NCBI GenBank assembly: GCA_029558535.1
Contig: JAKQEK010000371.1
Coordinates: 1 to 33,175 of the forward strand
DNA: 33,175 bases
DNA from: Bacteroidota bacterium
Lineage (GTDB): Bacteria; Bacteroidota; Bacteroidia; Bacteroidales; ML635J-15
Direction: 5' to 3'
The translations under genes and the position numbers were made by a program. The notes beneath the pieces are model-generated. The model did no database searches and was not told the origin of the DNA. It saw only the letters and a list, made by a program, of their open reading frames with translations. Below, one piece after another: positions 13,250 through 20,953 of the stretch (its first letter is position 1; each line of letters begins with the position of its first letter).

Positions 13250-13360
13250 TCATAGCGCGCATTTTGAAAAAGCCGTCAGACAAAGGACGGCAGTGAAAAA
13301 ACATATTATAAAAGGCAGGTTTCTGCCTAATACATATTCCTTTACTGATTCGTTTTCCAT
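13250..13360 (-). CDS. Possible 36-aa membrane peptide overlapping terminators
   Basis: ATG-to-TGA frame MENESVKEYVLGRNLP followed by a hydrophobic segment (FIICFFTAVLCLTAF). The reading frame crosses two hairpins with T tails, AGGCAG/CTGCCT (13313-13328) and GCCGTC/GACGGC (13272-13291), that look like terminators for the ParB-like gene. So it may be chance coding. Confidence 0.35.
   Translation of the reverse strand: MENESVKEYVLGRNLPFIICFFTAVLCLTAFSKCAL
13266..13328 (-). terminator. Tandem terminator hairpins after the ParB-like gene
   Basis: Two hairpins in a row on the minus strand, AGGCAG-GTTT-CTGCCT (arms as on plus) and GCCGTC/GACGGC, each followed by a T-rich tail. They separate the ParB-like gene from tRNA-Pro. 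Confidence 0.55.
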
Positions 13361-13377
13361 ACAATGATTTTTGAAGT

Positions 13378-13731
13378 TTATAATTCTCCTACCCACATTA
13401 CCATTTCATCCTTTTTTGCCGCTTTAGCCATCCCTACTCTATGCTTCCCGTCTAAAATTTCGTATTCGCCGCTACCGTAGCATAACGCTATAGGCGACAC
13501 TTTAAATTTCTGCGACAAGTTCGGGTAATCTGGGTCTGCCACCCAATCAAACGCTTTTAAAGTGATTTTTTTTAATTCCCATTTTTTTGCTCTGTACGCT
13601 ATATCCTCGATCTCCGAGAAGTCTAGCTGGCCTTGCCAATCTCTGATCCCTCTGCCCTCATCCGACAAGATGATAAGGTAATCAAAAAATTGCCCTGCCG
13701 TCAATACTGTCCCTATCTTAATTTTATCCAT
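13378..13731 (-). CDS. ParB/sulfiredoxin-like domain protein
   Basis: 117 residues. The signature YEILDGKHRVGMAKAAKK near residues 92-109 matches the ParB N-terminal/sulfiredoxin-like motif (DG-x-HR-x-x-A). LKKITLKAFDWVADPDYPNL earlier fits the preceding strand. Such small single-domain proteins in phages and plasmids can be nucleases, NTP-binding switches or kinases. There is no DNA-binding HTH, so a chromosome-segregation role is unlikely. The start MDKIKIGTVL is preferred over an upstream Met that would add 18 odd residues. Confidence 0.7.
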   Translation of the reverse strand: MDKIKIGTVLTAGQFFDYLIILSDEGRGIRDWQGQLDFSEIEDIAYRAKKWELKKITLKAFDWVADPDYPNLSQKFKVSPIALCYGSGEYEILDGKHRVGMAKAAKKDEMVMWVGEL

Positions 13732-13828
13732 CTTTGTTGCTTTATAATGATAAGGCAATATACAAAAATTTTCAAGAGGAAGCAACCCCTCCCCTTGAAA
13801 ATTTTACTCTATGCCTTGCAACGAGGGT

Positions 13829-14584
13829 TTAATCGTTTTTGACCTCATCCCAGAGGCCTTCCACCGCATCCGCCATTTCTCCCATTACTTTCCCCATCGC
13901 GGGAAAGCTATGTGAAACGTCGGCAAAGCGCTGGCGGAAATCCAATGTACTGTCATGCACCCACAAGGCACCTGCCAACTGGGCACCATTGTAGGCAGTG
14001 GGCGCGTCTTCGCATGCCAACACAAGCTCTTTGAGCTTGGCTACTGCTACCTTTCGCCTTTTCTTTAGTTCAAGAGAATGCGAATCATAGAACCCCTGCA
14101 CCATGCTTTCTAACATGGCGCCAATTTTTCCGTCCACATCGTACAGAGGGTCAGGCGCCATTTTTGAATATTCTTGCAGGGCGCGCATTGCCTGCCCTAA
14201 GTCGTCTTTGAGGTTGCGCGAAACGCTCGCGTCAAACCTCACTTCCTGCCAAATCGAAATCAGCAGTTTTAATTTTTTGTTCATATCCATATCTATGCCT
14301 TTTGTTTTGTTTTCTATTTCTGCCTGCTCTCCATCTTGAACCTCTTTTGATATTTCGTTTAGGATTGACAGCAAAGCATATGCAATCCGGTTCGACTGCG
14401 ACATATAGGCCTCATGGCTTATGAGCCCCACCCGGTTTTGCTTCGCAGCCGAATTAAATTGGCTTTCTAGCAATAATATGTCCTCCTCTTGTTTTGTTGC
14501 CAGAGAAAGTTTGTTTATTTGTTTGAATGCCTCTTTTATATTGCCTTTGGCAATAATCTTTTTTATCTCTTGAATTTTATTCAT
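13829..14584 (-). CDS. EAD11-domain protein with a helical C-terminus
   Basis: 251 residues. The first ~80 residues match the effector-associated domain 11 pattern: KKIIAKGNIKEAFKQINKL, then LLLESQFN, then QNRVGLISHEAYMSQSNRI and ALLSILNEI. EAD11 is a small helical adaptor common in Bacteroidota conflict systems, where it links sensor and effector modules by homotypic pairing. The remaining ~150 residues are a helical region without a recognised domain; no protease, nuclease or TIR motif is seen. It might be an adaptor or decoy that pairs with an EAD11 partner encoded elsewhere. Separate from the exported gene upstream by 11 bases. Confidence 0.75.
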   Translation of the reverse strand: MNKIQEIKKIIAKGNIKEAFKQINKLSLATKQEEDILLLESQFNSAAKQNRVGLISHEAYMSQSNRIAYALLSILNEISKEVQDGEQAEIENKTKGIDMDMNKKLKLLISIWQEVRFDASVSRNLKDDLGQAMRALQEYSKMAPDPLYDVDGKIGAMLESMVQGFYDSHSLELKKRRKVAVAKLKELVLACEDAPTAYNGAQLAGALWVHDSTLDFRQRFADVSHSFPAMGKVMGEMADAVEGLWDEVKND

Positions 14585-14595
14585 TTTTTTGTTTT

Positions 14596-15006
14596 TTATT
14601 GTTCTGCAAACTTAAGCTTTTTTCGCAAGGCATCCAAATTTTTTTCTCCTATCGCCTCAACTATTTTTTGCTCCCCTGCTATGGTAAAAATATGCTTCTC
14701 CCCAAACCTGTATGTAGACAATTGGACAGAAGCATCACAGATTAAAAGAGATGTATTGCTGCCGTTCGGCGTATTCTCTCCCTTGAAAATGAAATTCAGG
14801 CAACCGTCGTACCTCGCAACGCGCTCGATTTGATGGCGGCTTTTCCCGTCCAAAACGACGGATACTTCCCCTCCCCGCATGGAAATAGATATTTCTTTGT
14901 TTTCTATCCACGCAGCTATCCCTTGATTATCGTCAAAGACCTCGTGCTTTGCATTTCCGGAAATTGTCAATGCAAAAAAGAAAACAAGTATTTTTTGTGC
15001 TATCAT
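14596..15006 (-). CDS. Secreted 136-aa protein
   Basis: The N-terminus MIAQKILVFFFALTISGNA is a Sec signal peptide with a likely cut after the small residues near 19. The mature part is about 117 residues, beta-rich, with two Cys (CLNFIF and LICDAS) that could pair. No family recognised. It ends 11 bases before the EAD11 gene, so they are likely in one operon. Confidence 0.7.
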   Translation of the reverse strand: MIAQKILVFFFALTISGNAKHEVFDDNQGIAAWIENKEISISMRGGEVSVVLDGKSRHQIERVARYDGCLNFIFKGENTPNGSNTSLLICDASVQLSTYRFGEKHIFTIAGEQKIVEAIGEKNLDALRKKLKFAEQ

Positions 15007-15192
15007 TCCGCTACATTAGCGGGGGGTATATTAAAAAATGTTATTTTATATAAAAGCCTTGCGTTTTTTTAAACTCCCTCCAAGCTTATCGTCTCAGGTT
15101 AGCCAGATCAATGCGGGCTTCGTCACCGTAATTTTATCTTTGTCTTTCATTTCTTATAAGATTTTTAAAAACACAAATATCTCCCCCTAAAT
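15007..15192 (-). other. Spacer with coding remnants
   Basis: A minus-strand ATG at 15150 opens 18 codons (MKDKDKITVTK) to TGA. A different frame reads YGDEARIDLANLRR, a TAA, then AWREFKKTQGFYIK, which looks like one former gene end. I call no intact gene here. Confidence 0.3.
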
Positions 15193-15200
15193 TTAGGGGG
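15183..15200 (-). terminator. Palindrome at the wall-hydrolase stop
   Basis: CCCCCTAAATTTAGGGGG, a perfect palindrome that contains the stop codon of 15193-15891. The T tail is broken (AGATATTTGTGTTTTT), so termination may be weak. Confidence 0.45.
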
Positions 15201-15891
15201 CCGAGCATTTTATCTTCGGAGAATAAGCAAAACGGTGCTTCATATCTTTATAAAACCCTGCATAAGGGGCATACCTGTTCTTAGCTTGCCGTTGGATTTC
15301 CTTTTCTATCACCGCGCTAGGCGGGTGTATGAAATCAGTCACGTTGCACGGCAGCGTCCTCTCCCCCTCTACAAAAACTTGGTGCACAGCCTTGTAGTTG
15401 TCTGTACTGTGCTTGTCGCGCCGTCTATAAAAAAAAAGCTCTTTTAATTTATCGGGCTTGCCTACGCCTGAAAACTGGACGCGCCACTTCCCATGTTTTT
15501 TGTCGTATCGCCTGGCAAATATTTGCTTGAATATTGAATTTCCAAACCCGTCATAATTTTGCTCTGCCCTGTTTCGCAGGGCTTCCAACACCAGCTTTTT
15601 TTCCCTGAAAGAACAACTCCTGCATTCTGTGTTCAGGAAGGCGGCTAAAAGTACAGGCTCAGGCCAGCCCTCCGGCTCTTTTAAGCCGTTTCCTGCACCG
15701 TAGCTGCCGGATGGGTATATCATGCCCATTTCCATTAAAGGTGCCGCCACGTAGCTTAAAACAGGCTTTTTCGAGGCTGATTCCAGCCTGCTTTGCAGAA
15801 CAGCGTTTTTCACCTTCCTTGCTTGTTCTGCTTGAGCCACAAGCACAATAGTTGTGAGGAATGCCAGCCCCCCTATTAAAAAGCTTTTCAT
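15193..15891 (-). CDS. SleB-like cell wall hydrolase, exported
   Basis: 232 residues. MKSFLIGGLAFLTTIVLVAQ is a signal peptide or anchor. Residues about 85-165 resemble the SleB/Hydrolase_2 fold: LLAAFLNTECRSCSF with a catalytic-type Glu, VLEALRNRAEQN (the AVLNR-like helix), then SIFKQIFARRYD and WRVQFSG (the kQFs-like loop). It probably cuts peptidoglycan glycan strands. The start at 15891 overlaps the upstream stop (ATGA), better than a longer frame from 15924. In a phage this would be lysis or entry; in a plasmid, conjugation. Not certain without a profile search. Confidence 0.65.
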   Translation of the reverse strand: MKSFLIGGLAFLTTIVLVAQAEQARKVKNAVLQSRLESASKKPVLSYVAAPLMEMGMIYPSGSYGAGNGLKEPEGWPEPVLLAAFLNTECRSCSFREKKLVLEALRNRAEQNYDGFGNSIFKQIFARRYDKKHGKWRVQFSGVGKPDKLKELFFYRRRDKHSTDNYKAVHQVFVEGERTLPCNVTDFIHPPSAVIEKEIQRQAKNRYAPYAGFYKDMKHRFAYSPKIKCSAP

Positions 15892-16205
15892 TCCTCGTTT
15901 ATAATTTTGGACCACCTGCTCCAATCCATCCCAACGGAATGAAGCCTGTATACCTCTTCTTCTCCTTTAGCGCCCGCCACCTTGAGCCAACTGCCCCGTA
16001 TTTCAGTTACGGTTACAGTGTCGGGGGCTTGCTTATAAGCGAAAGGGTTTTCAGTAATATCTTCTTTGAGATATCTCCCCCCCACTTCAAAGCCGTAACT
16101 ATCCCAAAACCGCATCGGCTTAGGATAGTGCTTCGTACTGTGCCACAACCCCCAACAGGCTATGGCAAGAAAGGTTATAAATACTATTACCCAATAATTC
16201 TTCAT
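15888..16205 (-). CDS. Membrane-anchored 105-aa protein
   Basis: One N-terminal membrane segment (YWVIVFITFLAIACWGLW, residues 4-21) and an ~80-residue periplasmic part rich in aromatic residues, with PDTVTVTEIRGSWLKVAG resembling an SH3-like strand pair. It overlaps the wall hydrolase start by 4 bases, so the two are translated in tandem and may act together on the envelope. Promoter at 16265-16294. Confidence 0.7.
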   Translation of the reverse strand: MKNYWVIVFITFLAIACWGLWHSTKHYPKPMRFWDSYGFEVGGRYLKEDITENPFAYKQAPDTVTVTEIRGSWLKVAGAKGEEEVYRLHSVGMDWSRWSKIINEE

Positions 16206-16264
16206 TTTTTTTTTATAAATAATTAAAAAAAAGAGTTTATTTTTTTAGTACCTCTCCTTAAATG

Positions 16265-16294
16265 TAAAGATAAGGTTTTTTTTATAGCAAGCAA
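16265..16294 (-). promoter_or_regulatory. Promoter of the membrane/wall-hydrolase pair
   Basis: Minus strand TTG (16294-16292), 19 bases, TATCTTTA (16272-16265), one mismatch from consensus. About 60 bases upstream of the ATG at 16205. Confidence 0.5.
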
Positions 16295-16311
16295 ATTTTT
16301 CTAACAAGAAA

Positions 16312-16806
16312 TTAAAAAACTTTGTCGCTGCTCATTGAAACCTTTAAGCCTGTATTGGTTTGCTCTGCCCATATATAAAAGCTTTCGCTAACCTCTATTG
16401 TATCTCCTAGCGGAAACGGGGATATAGTTTCAAGCTTTTTGGCTAAAAAACAATAGGCTATATATTTTTCATGCAAAGAGCACAGCGCTGAAAAATTTTC
16501 AGCTACGCCCCCGCCTCCTTCGAAAACAAAATGCTGTTCTATGCCAGAACATCCCTCCTGCCGCACAGACAACGACACAAAAGGGAGGTTCATGCTTTTT
16601 TTAAAAGTTATTTTTTCTAAAGAGCTTTGCCCCTGTGCTTTGAAAGAATGGTGTGAAACTAAGCTAGGCATATCGAATATCGCTTCAGGGGGGGCATACA
16701 AACAGGGGGGGGCGCCAGCCTCTTTTGCTTGGGGCTTTTCCGTATCGCACGAAAAGCCCAATAGGGCAAAGGCAAGCGGCAATAAAAAACACTTTAAGAT
16801 ACACAT
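16312..16806 (-). CDS. Lipoprotein, 164 aa
   Basis: Signal peptide with lipobox: CFLLPLAFALLGFSCD, the Cys at about residue 20 being the lipidation site. The mature part is unrecognised, with five further Cys, and beta-strand-rich. In Bacteroidota a Cys followed by acidic residues (CDTEK) does not match the usual Lys-rich surface export signal closely. It may stay periplasmic. Position: among exported proteins between 14596 and 17311. Confidence 0.75.
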   Translation of the reverse strand: MCILKCFLLPLAFALLGFSCDTEKPQAKEAGAPPCLYAPPEAIFDMPSLVSHHSFKAQGQSSLEKITFKKSMNLPFVSLSVRQEGCSGIEQHFVFEGGGGVAENFSALCSLHEKYIAYCFLAKKLETISPFPLGDTIEVSESFYIWAEQTNTGLKVSMSSDKVF

Positions 16807-16838
16807 GCCGACATTTTAGTATTTTTAAGGCTAGAAAA

Positions 16839-16868
16839 AGGGGGAGATAAAAATTTTTTTCTCCTTTC
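16839..16868 (-). terminator. Weak terminator after the outer-membrane-like gene
   Basis: GGAGA (16843-16847) pairs with TCTCC (16860-16864), extended by G-T pairs, and a T5 tail follows on the minus strand. Confidence 0.4.
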
Positions 16869-16891
16869 CTTTTCTATTACTCAGGAAGCCT

Positions 16892-17311
16892 TCATTCTAT
16901 AAAAGGGATGCCATACCTTACCCCAGCTTCAAGCGCTGGCGCGAACGTAGTAAGAGATGCCCTGATATAGGGAGACAGGCGCGAGTTAAAATAAAAAGTT
17001 GTTGTACCTCCGAAATGCTTCGGCAGTACGTCCCCGTAAAAGCCTGCGTTAGCATAAAAAACAAACGCAAAATCGGCGCGCACCACATTGCTTACTTTCC
17101 CTCCGCACCCAGCTTTAAGAAAAGAATATTTTTCTGATCCATATGACGCAAAAAAATAATTTTTTCCAATCTCGCCATAAATCCCAAGCTCATAAGAAAA
17201 GCTTGCAGCGTTGTCGAATTTCCAAACTCCCCCTGTACTGCACAGAAACCCCACTTGGGAAAATAGAGGCATTGAAAATAAATAAAAAAATAAGACTAAA
17301 AAATTTTTCAT
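16892..17311 (-). CDS. Exported beta-barrel-like 139-aa protein
   Basis: Starts MKNFLVLFFYLFSMPLFSQV, a signal peptide with cleavage near SQ. The mature chain alternates aromatic and small residues in short strands (YELGIYGEIGKNYFFASYG, ADFAFVFYANAGFYGD, TTFYFNSRLSPYIRASL) and ends in a strand finishing with aromatic residues (ALEAGVRYGIPFIE), the pattern of a small outer-membrane barrel. The longer frame from 17431 adds residues unlike a signal peptide, so I start at 17311. Confidence 0.7.
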   Translation of the reverse strand: MKNFLVLFFYLFSMPLFSQVGFLCSTGGVWKFDNAASFSYELGIYGEIGKNYFFASYGSEKYSFLKAGCGGKVSNVVRADFAFVFYANAGFYGDVLPKHFGGTTTFYFNSRLSPYIRASLTTFAPALEAGVRYGIPFIE

Positions 17312-17367
17312 AAGATAAGCCTTCAGTTTTTTTTTCAAAAGAGGGGGTTTTTTAAATATATACGGGT

Positions 17368-17919
17368 TTAAAAATTTTGTACCGAAATGGCGAAATCTGG
17401 TATATCGCCCCCATAGTTGGCATCTACCCATATTTCAAGCCCCGCTGGAAGCGCATAAAACTCGCTGATATGGAGGGGGATTTGATATGCCATATCAGGC
17501 AAATAGTCGTTATCCTCTGGAAAATACCAATCGCCTTCTATATACACAGAATACAGCCTGCCATGATCGCAATATTCAGCTATATTAGGCTTTTTGCCAT
17601 CGTAAGTTGGACAGATATTCAAATACCTATACAAGCGGCCTTCCTTGTCAAGAAAAACCTCTTCTAGTTTGTTTTGCTCAATCATGTCTGCTGCGCGCCC
17701 TACATCTACCTGCCCAATATAACAGCCGATGTTAGAGGTTTTAAAAGCCTCGCCATTGCGGCAAACCAATAGGCCTGCGCTTGTCAAATAGGTGGCCGCG
17801 CCCATAGGCCTTGTATTATGCCGTATGGGCATTGTGACAACCGCTTTAGCCTTAACAGCCCAAGCATTCAGCTTGCTTTCCAGATAATATATCGTTTCTT
17901 CTGAAAAAAGAAACGACAC
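17368..17919 (-). CDS. Orphan 183-aa protein, GTG start
   Basis: Unrecognised. The frame has no upstream ATG, so GTG at 17919 (SFLFSEETIYYLESK) or the Met at residue 30 (MPIRHNTRPMG) would start it. It is beta-rich with several Tyr/Trp (VYIEGDWYFPEDND, GLEIWVDANYGGD), soluble. Its 5' end overlaps coding-like sequence on the plus strand (17928-18029 and upstream), so the internal Met may be the true start. Confidence 0.6.
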   Translation of the reverse strand: MSFLFSEETIYYLESKLNAWAVKAKAVVTMPIRHNTRPMGAATYLTSAGLLVCRNGEAFKTSNIGCYIGQVDVGRAADMIEQNKLEEVFLDKEGRLYRYLNICPTYDGKKPNIAEYCDHGRLYSVYIEGDWYFPEDNDYLPDMAYQIPLHISEFYALPAGLEIWVDANYGGDIPDFAISVQNF

Positions 17920-17927
17920 TACAAATA

Positions 17928-18029
17928 TTGGAAGAGGTAGATGGCATATATTCGTACTCTTTAAGGTTTGACAACCTTATTAAAGAGATGGAGGCAAAAA
18001 AGATAGCCGAACAATTTAATAAAAGTTAA
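17928..18029 (+). CDS. Possible 33-aa ORF with TTG start
   Basis: Plus-strand frame EEVDGIYSYSLRFDNLIKEM and onward to ...AEQFNKS-stop, ending 9 bases before the next plus-strand gene. TTG is the only plausible start and the frame is open further upstream. It may be the first small gene of the plus-strand operon or the end of a lost gene. Confidence 0.4.
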   Translation: MEEVDGIYSYSLRFDNLIKEMEAKKIAEQFNKS

Positions 18030-18038
18030 TTTATCGTT

Positions 18039-18254
18039 ATGGGAAATATACCCTATCGCAAGTTTAGGTTTGAAAACGCTCACAAAGATTTAGAAGAATG
18101 TTTGGGCGTATTAAATGAGGCGGGCGGCATAAAAGAGGCTGAAGATGCCGCAAATTTTACAGAAGGGCGTTATATTAGAAAACTAGTAGAATTATGCAGG
18201 GATGTGGTTGATGCGCATGGAGAAGAATTAAACTCGGAATTAAACTCGGAATAA
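18039..18254 (+). CDS. Orphan acidic 71-aa protein
   Basis: MGNIPYRKFRFENAHKDLE, helical, acidic, ending in a short tandem repeat (NSELNSE). No recognised domain. One base separates its stop from the next ATG, showing an operon with 18256-18543. Confidence 0.65.
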   Translation: MGNIPYRKFRFENAHKDLEECLGVLNEAGGIKEAEDAANFTEGRYIRKLVELCRDVVDAHGEELNSELNSE

Positions 18255-18255
18255 C

Positions 18256-18543
18256 ATGGAATATAGAACAAGGCACGGGATTGCATTGACAAATGCATCC
18301 CCAAATGAGGGCTATCCGTTCCAGATATTGCACAACCCTTTCAACGGGAAGGAAAGCGATATTCCCGGATGGTTGAAAAAATGGGGGTTTGCGAATGAAT
18401 ACCATGCGGGGTTTTGTTTGCATTATTTCTTATATTACAAACGAATAATGAGGAAGTCGAACAAAAAAGATTTCAAGATAGCCTATATAGGGGCGCTCCG
18501 CCTCATAGGAAACAATTCTGTGGGAGAGGCGTGGATCGAATAA
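18256..18543 (+). CDS. Orphan 95-aa protein
   Basis: MEYRTRHGIALTNASPNEG, then FQILHNPFNGKESDIPGWLK, a Trp/Tyr-rich centre (YHAGFCLHYFLYYKR) and a final GEAWIE. Soluble, unknown. It directly follows 18039-18254 and is followed by a 54-base gap before the next gene. Confidence 0.65.
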   Translation: MEYRTRHGIALTNASPNEGYPFQILHNPFNGKESDIPGWLKKWGFANEYHAGFCLHYFLYYKRIMRKSNKKDFKIAYIGALRLIGNNSVGEAWIE

Positions 18544-18597
18544 GCGAATAAATGAGTATCTGGCATTGCTTTTTTTTATAAAAAACAACAAATTCTT

Positions 18598-19098
18598 ATG
18601 GTAGGCTTTGAAAAAAGGGCTATCCCAGAAAAATGGGATAGAGAAATACAAGGATATTATTTTCAAGTGGATTCCCGCCGCCGCTATGGCAGGGATATTT
18701 TCACTTGGATGTCGGTGTGGGATGGGGTGGAGTGGGTTTCTTTAGGCGACCCTTTCCAGAGCGTGGCGCCGAAGAAGCAAGCCCTATTGCGGTCTGCAAA
18801 GGAGGTGTTGGGAGAGCTTATCTCTGTGTGGCCTGGCGATATATATAGCAACACTAGCACAATTGATCCGATGGTAGGCAACGTATTTAAATACGGCGAC
18901 GTTGTTTATGACCGCAACCGCAATTACATCCAAGTTGTGCTTGGCGGCGTAGACGACAAGGCAGGTACAGTTGTGACGTGCAGCGGCCTTGTACTGCAAA
19001 AGGACATAAGGTATGCCGTGGCAGGGGATTTTGAAACACCTGATGTGTTTTTTACTGATGCGCTATCCGCATTGGTAAAAAAAGAAAACAGTAAATAA
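18598..19098 (+). CDS. Orphan 166-aa protein
   Basis: No family recognised. The N-terminal third is aromatic (YYFQVDSRRRYGRDIFTWMS) and the C-terminal part looks like an SH3-type beta domain (VFKYGDVVYDRNRNYIQVV, AGTVVTCSGLVLQKD). Base composition is more GC-rich than in its neighbours. No signal peptide. Third gene of the plus-strand run. Confidence 0.7.
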   Translation: MVGFEKRAIPEKWDREIQGYYFQVDSRRRYGRDIFTWMSVWDGVEWVSLGDPFQSVAPKKQALLRSAKEVLGELISVWPGDIYSNTSTIDPMVGNVFKYGDVVYDRNRNYIQVVLGGVDDKAGTVVTCSGLVLQKDIRYAVAGDFETPDVFFTDALSALVKKENSK

Positions 19099-19203
19099 AA
19101 AGGCGAAATATTGCCTGATAAAAGAACTGGTTGGCCTTGCTTCATAACGGTCTTTTTGTTTTCTGCGGAAAACAACGGACGGTGAGGCGCTAAATTACAA
19201 GCA
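19099..19203 (+). other. Short spacer
   Basis: No promoter of the Bacteroidota form and no ORF was seen between the genes at 18598 and 19204. The spacing allows read-through transcription. Confidence 0.4.
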
Positions 19204-19914
19204 ATGAAAAAAATAATAGAAATTGTCGGAGAAGCCCGATATAATGTTTTTAAAGAATACGATGCCACATTCGGCAGCGTACTTCAGGCCCCATCTAGTT
19301 TCGTGGACTTGAAGCAAATGGGATACAGCGGCGTTTCGATAAAGCTCGATGAAAGCATAGGCCTGCTGTTGCCTCTTTGCGCCGAGCTTTATCTGATCTA
19401 CGATGGACTGTGGGGCAGGCTTAAAGATAATATCGCAAGCTCAAAAAGCGATGTGGCAGCTCTCATAAAGCAAGCGCTAAGCCCGGATGAGGTGGAAGAA
19501 ACAGAAAGAGGGTATTTACGCCTATGGTGGGACGAGCCCGAACAATACAGTGGAGAGGGGCTAATAGGTACTTATTATAAGGGGGTGGATATTGCTCATG
19601 AGGCTATAACAGCAATGAAAGTTTGGCTTCATAAAAATTGGGAGGAGGTAGATTGGAGAAGCCTTGATATCCTAATGATAAACGGGGATGTAAAAAACTC
19701 CCAGAATAAACTTCGACAGAAATTTTATGGGCCTGGCGACGATTTTGACGACCTCTTCGTCGAAAAGCCTGAACAGGTAGAAACATTTAAGCTTCGGCTG
19801 GATGGCACTGAGCTCCTAGTAAACGTGAACGGCTTGGAGTTTGGGGATTTGCCGGATTACAATGTAGAATCGCTGTACAGGTATGGCTGGATTTTTAAAA
19901 CGACAAAAAAATAA
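19204..19914 (+). CDS. Orphan 236-aa protein
   Basis: Unrecognised. MKKIIEIVGEARYNVFKEYD opens a helical N-terminal half with a hydrophobic core (IGLLLPLCAELYLIYDGLW). The middle is acidic and the C-terminal part beta-like (FKLRLDGTELLVNVNGLEF). No membrane anchor or catalytic motif seen. Two bases before the next gene, so they are co-translated in one operon. Confidence 0.7.
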   Translation: MKKIIEIVGEARYNVFKEYDATFGSVLQAPSSFVDLKQMGYSGVSIKLDESIGLLLPLCAELYLIYDGLWGRLKDNIASSKSDVAALIKQALSPDEVEETERGYLRLWWDEPEQYSGEGLIGTYYKGVDIAHEAITAMKVWLHKNWEEVDWRSLDILMINGDVKNSQNKLRQKFYGPGDDFDDLFVEKPEQVETFKLRLDGTELLVNVNGLEFGDLPDYNVESLYRYGWIFKTTKK

Positions 19915-19916
19915 AC

Positions 19917-20267
19917 ATGAAAAATAAAAAAACACTCTTGTTAGAAATTCAAGAGAAATTAGATAGCATTGCGAAAATCCCTAAGCTTGAAGGGATGGGG
20001 GAGGATTTCAAAGGAATAGAAATAACTTCGTCCGGAATAGTGTATAATAGCGAAAGCTTTTACACAGGGTGCGGCACCGATCATTATTCCTTCGAAATAA
20101 GCTGGGAAGAATTAGAGAAGCCTCTTGAATATTTCGAACAAAAGTATAAAGGCGAACTTGCTGCTTATCATAAAAAGATAGAAATACAAAAGCAAGCGAA
20201 AGAAGAAGAAGAACTAAAAAAGGAATTAGCGGAATACCAAGCGCTTAAACGAAAATTTGAAGAATGA
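19917..20267 (+). CDS. 116-aa protein with C-terminal coiled coil
   Basis: N-terminal half has strands (FKGIEITSSGIVYNSESF, DHYSFEISWEELE). Residues about 70-116 are a highly charged helix (KKIEIQKQAKEEEELKKEL is part of it), likely a coiled coil for oligomer formation. Function unknown. Its TGA overlaps an ATG that opens the fragment at 20264-20375. Confidence 0.7.
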   Translation: MKNKKTLLLEIQEKLDSIAKIPKLEGMGEDFKGIEITSSGIVYNSESFYTGCGTDHYSFEISWEELEKPLEYFEQKYKGELAAYHKKIEIQKQAKEEEELKKELAEYQALKRKFEE

Positions 20268-20375
20268 TAATTACCTGCTGGCATCTGTCCAGAAGGAAAG
20301 CATAAGGATGGCCTTTCATGTTGTTCTGAAGGGCGATATTTAATATTGGGCAAATGGCAACTGGATGCCTTTTGA
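20264..20375 (+). pseudogene. Cys-containing small gene with a frameshift near its start
   Basis: The ATG at 20264-20266 overlaps the previous stop (ATGA) but its frame ends after 13 codons. A frame shifted by one reads LPAGICPEGKHKDGLSCCSE and GRYLILGKWQLDAF-stop, clearly coding-like, with three Cys and a His. Removing one base after the second codon would join start and body. Decay, error and recoding are all possible. Confidence 0.4.
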
Positions 20376-20404
20376 AAAATTTTTAAACCAGAATAATAAA
20401 AACG

Positions 20405-20608
20405 ATGAAAAAAATTGTGGTGACAGCCTTTTTTGAAGGCAAAAAAAAAGATGGGGGGAGTTGTTCGGACAGCATACGCTTTATCTACGACGAAAGCATA
20501 GAAGCATTGCCTGCATTATTGGAAAGCCCTTCTCTTCTTCCAGATAAGAAGCAATGGCGGCCACGCTCATCCCCTCTATCAATTGATACCCGCCTTAGGT
20601 CTTGGTGA
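20405..20608 (+). CDS. Orphan 67-aa protein
   Basis: MKKIVVTAFFEGKKKDGGSC is a typical small soluble start. The last ~25 residues (WRPRSSPLSIDTRLRSW) look less natural, and the opposite strand here also reads as coding-like (LIEGMSVAAIASYLEEEKG). So the true 3' end is uncertain. Converges with 20595-20813, overlapping by 14 bases. Confidence 0.45.
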   Translation: MKKIVVTAFFEGKKKDGGSCSDSIRFIYDESIEALPALLESPSLLPDKKQWRPRSSPLSIDTRLRSW

Positions 20609-20813
20609 GGTATGCCCCAAACCCTTCGTGTTCATAAGCCCACGCCTTCCCGCCGTTGTTTTCTTTTGTGGTTTTTTCTCCCTCCAAATTAGAGGATTGA
20701 GCCTTATATTTTTCCACCAAGTTCTCCCACTCCTTCTGGGCAGCTTCTTCGTTTAGGAAGGCTTCAGAGGAAACTTTCTTTCCCTCGTAATTTATGATTG
20801 TTACTGTATACAT
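20595..20813 (-). CDS. Orphan 72-aa protein
   Basis: MYTVTIINYEGKKVSSEAFL, a beta strand followed by an amphipathic helix (AAQKEWENLVEKYKAQ) and a C-terminal strand (KAWAYEHEGFGAYLTK). AAGGA lies 5 bases before the ATG, one of the few Shine-Dalgarno-like sites here. Unknown function. Confidence 0.65.
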   Translation of the reverse strand: MYTVTIINYEGKKVSSEAFLNEEAAQKEWENLVEKYKAQSSNLEGEKTTKENNGGKAWAYEHEGFGAYLTKT

Positions 20814-20953
20814 ATTTCCTTTTTAGTTTGACCTGATTAAATAAAAGGTATTTTTCTTGGTTAACAATTATAGCACAAGTTATGATAATCATATGAATAA
20901 AGCAACCCTTTTCTTTTCTTTAAAAGAAAGCTTTTTTTTCAGTTTACTTTTTT

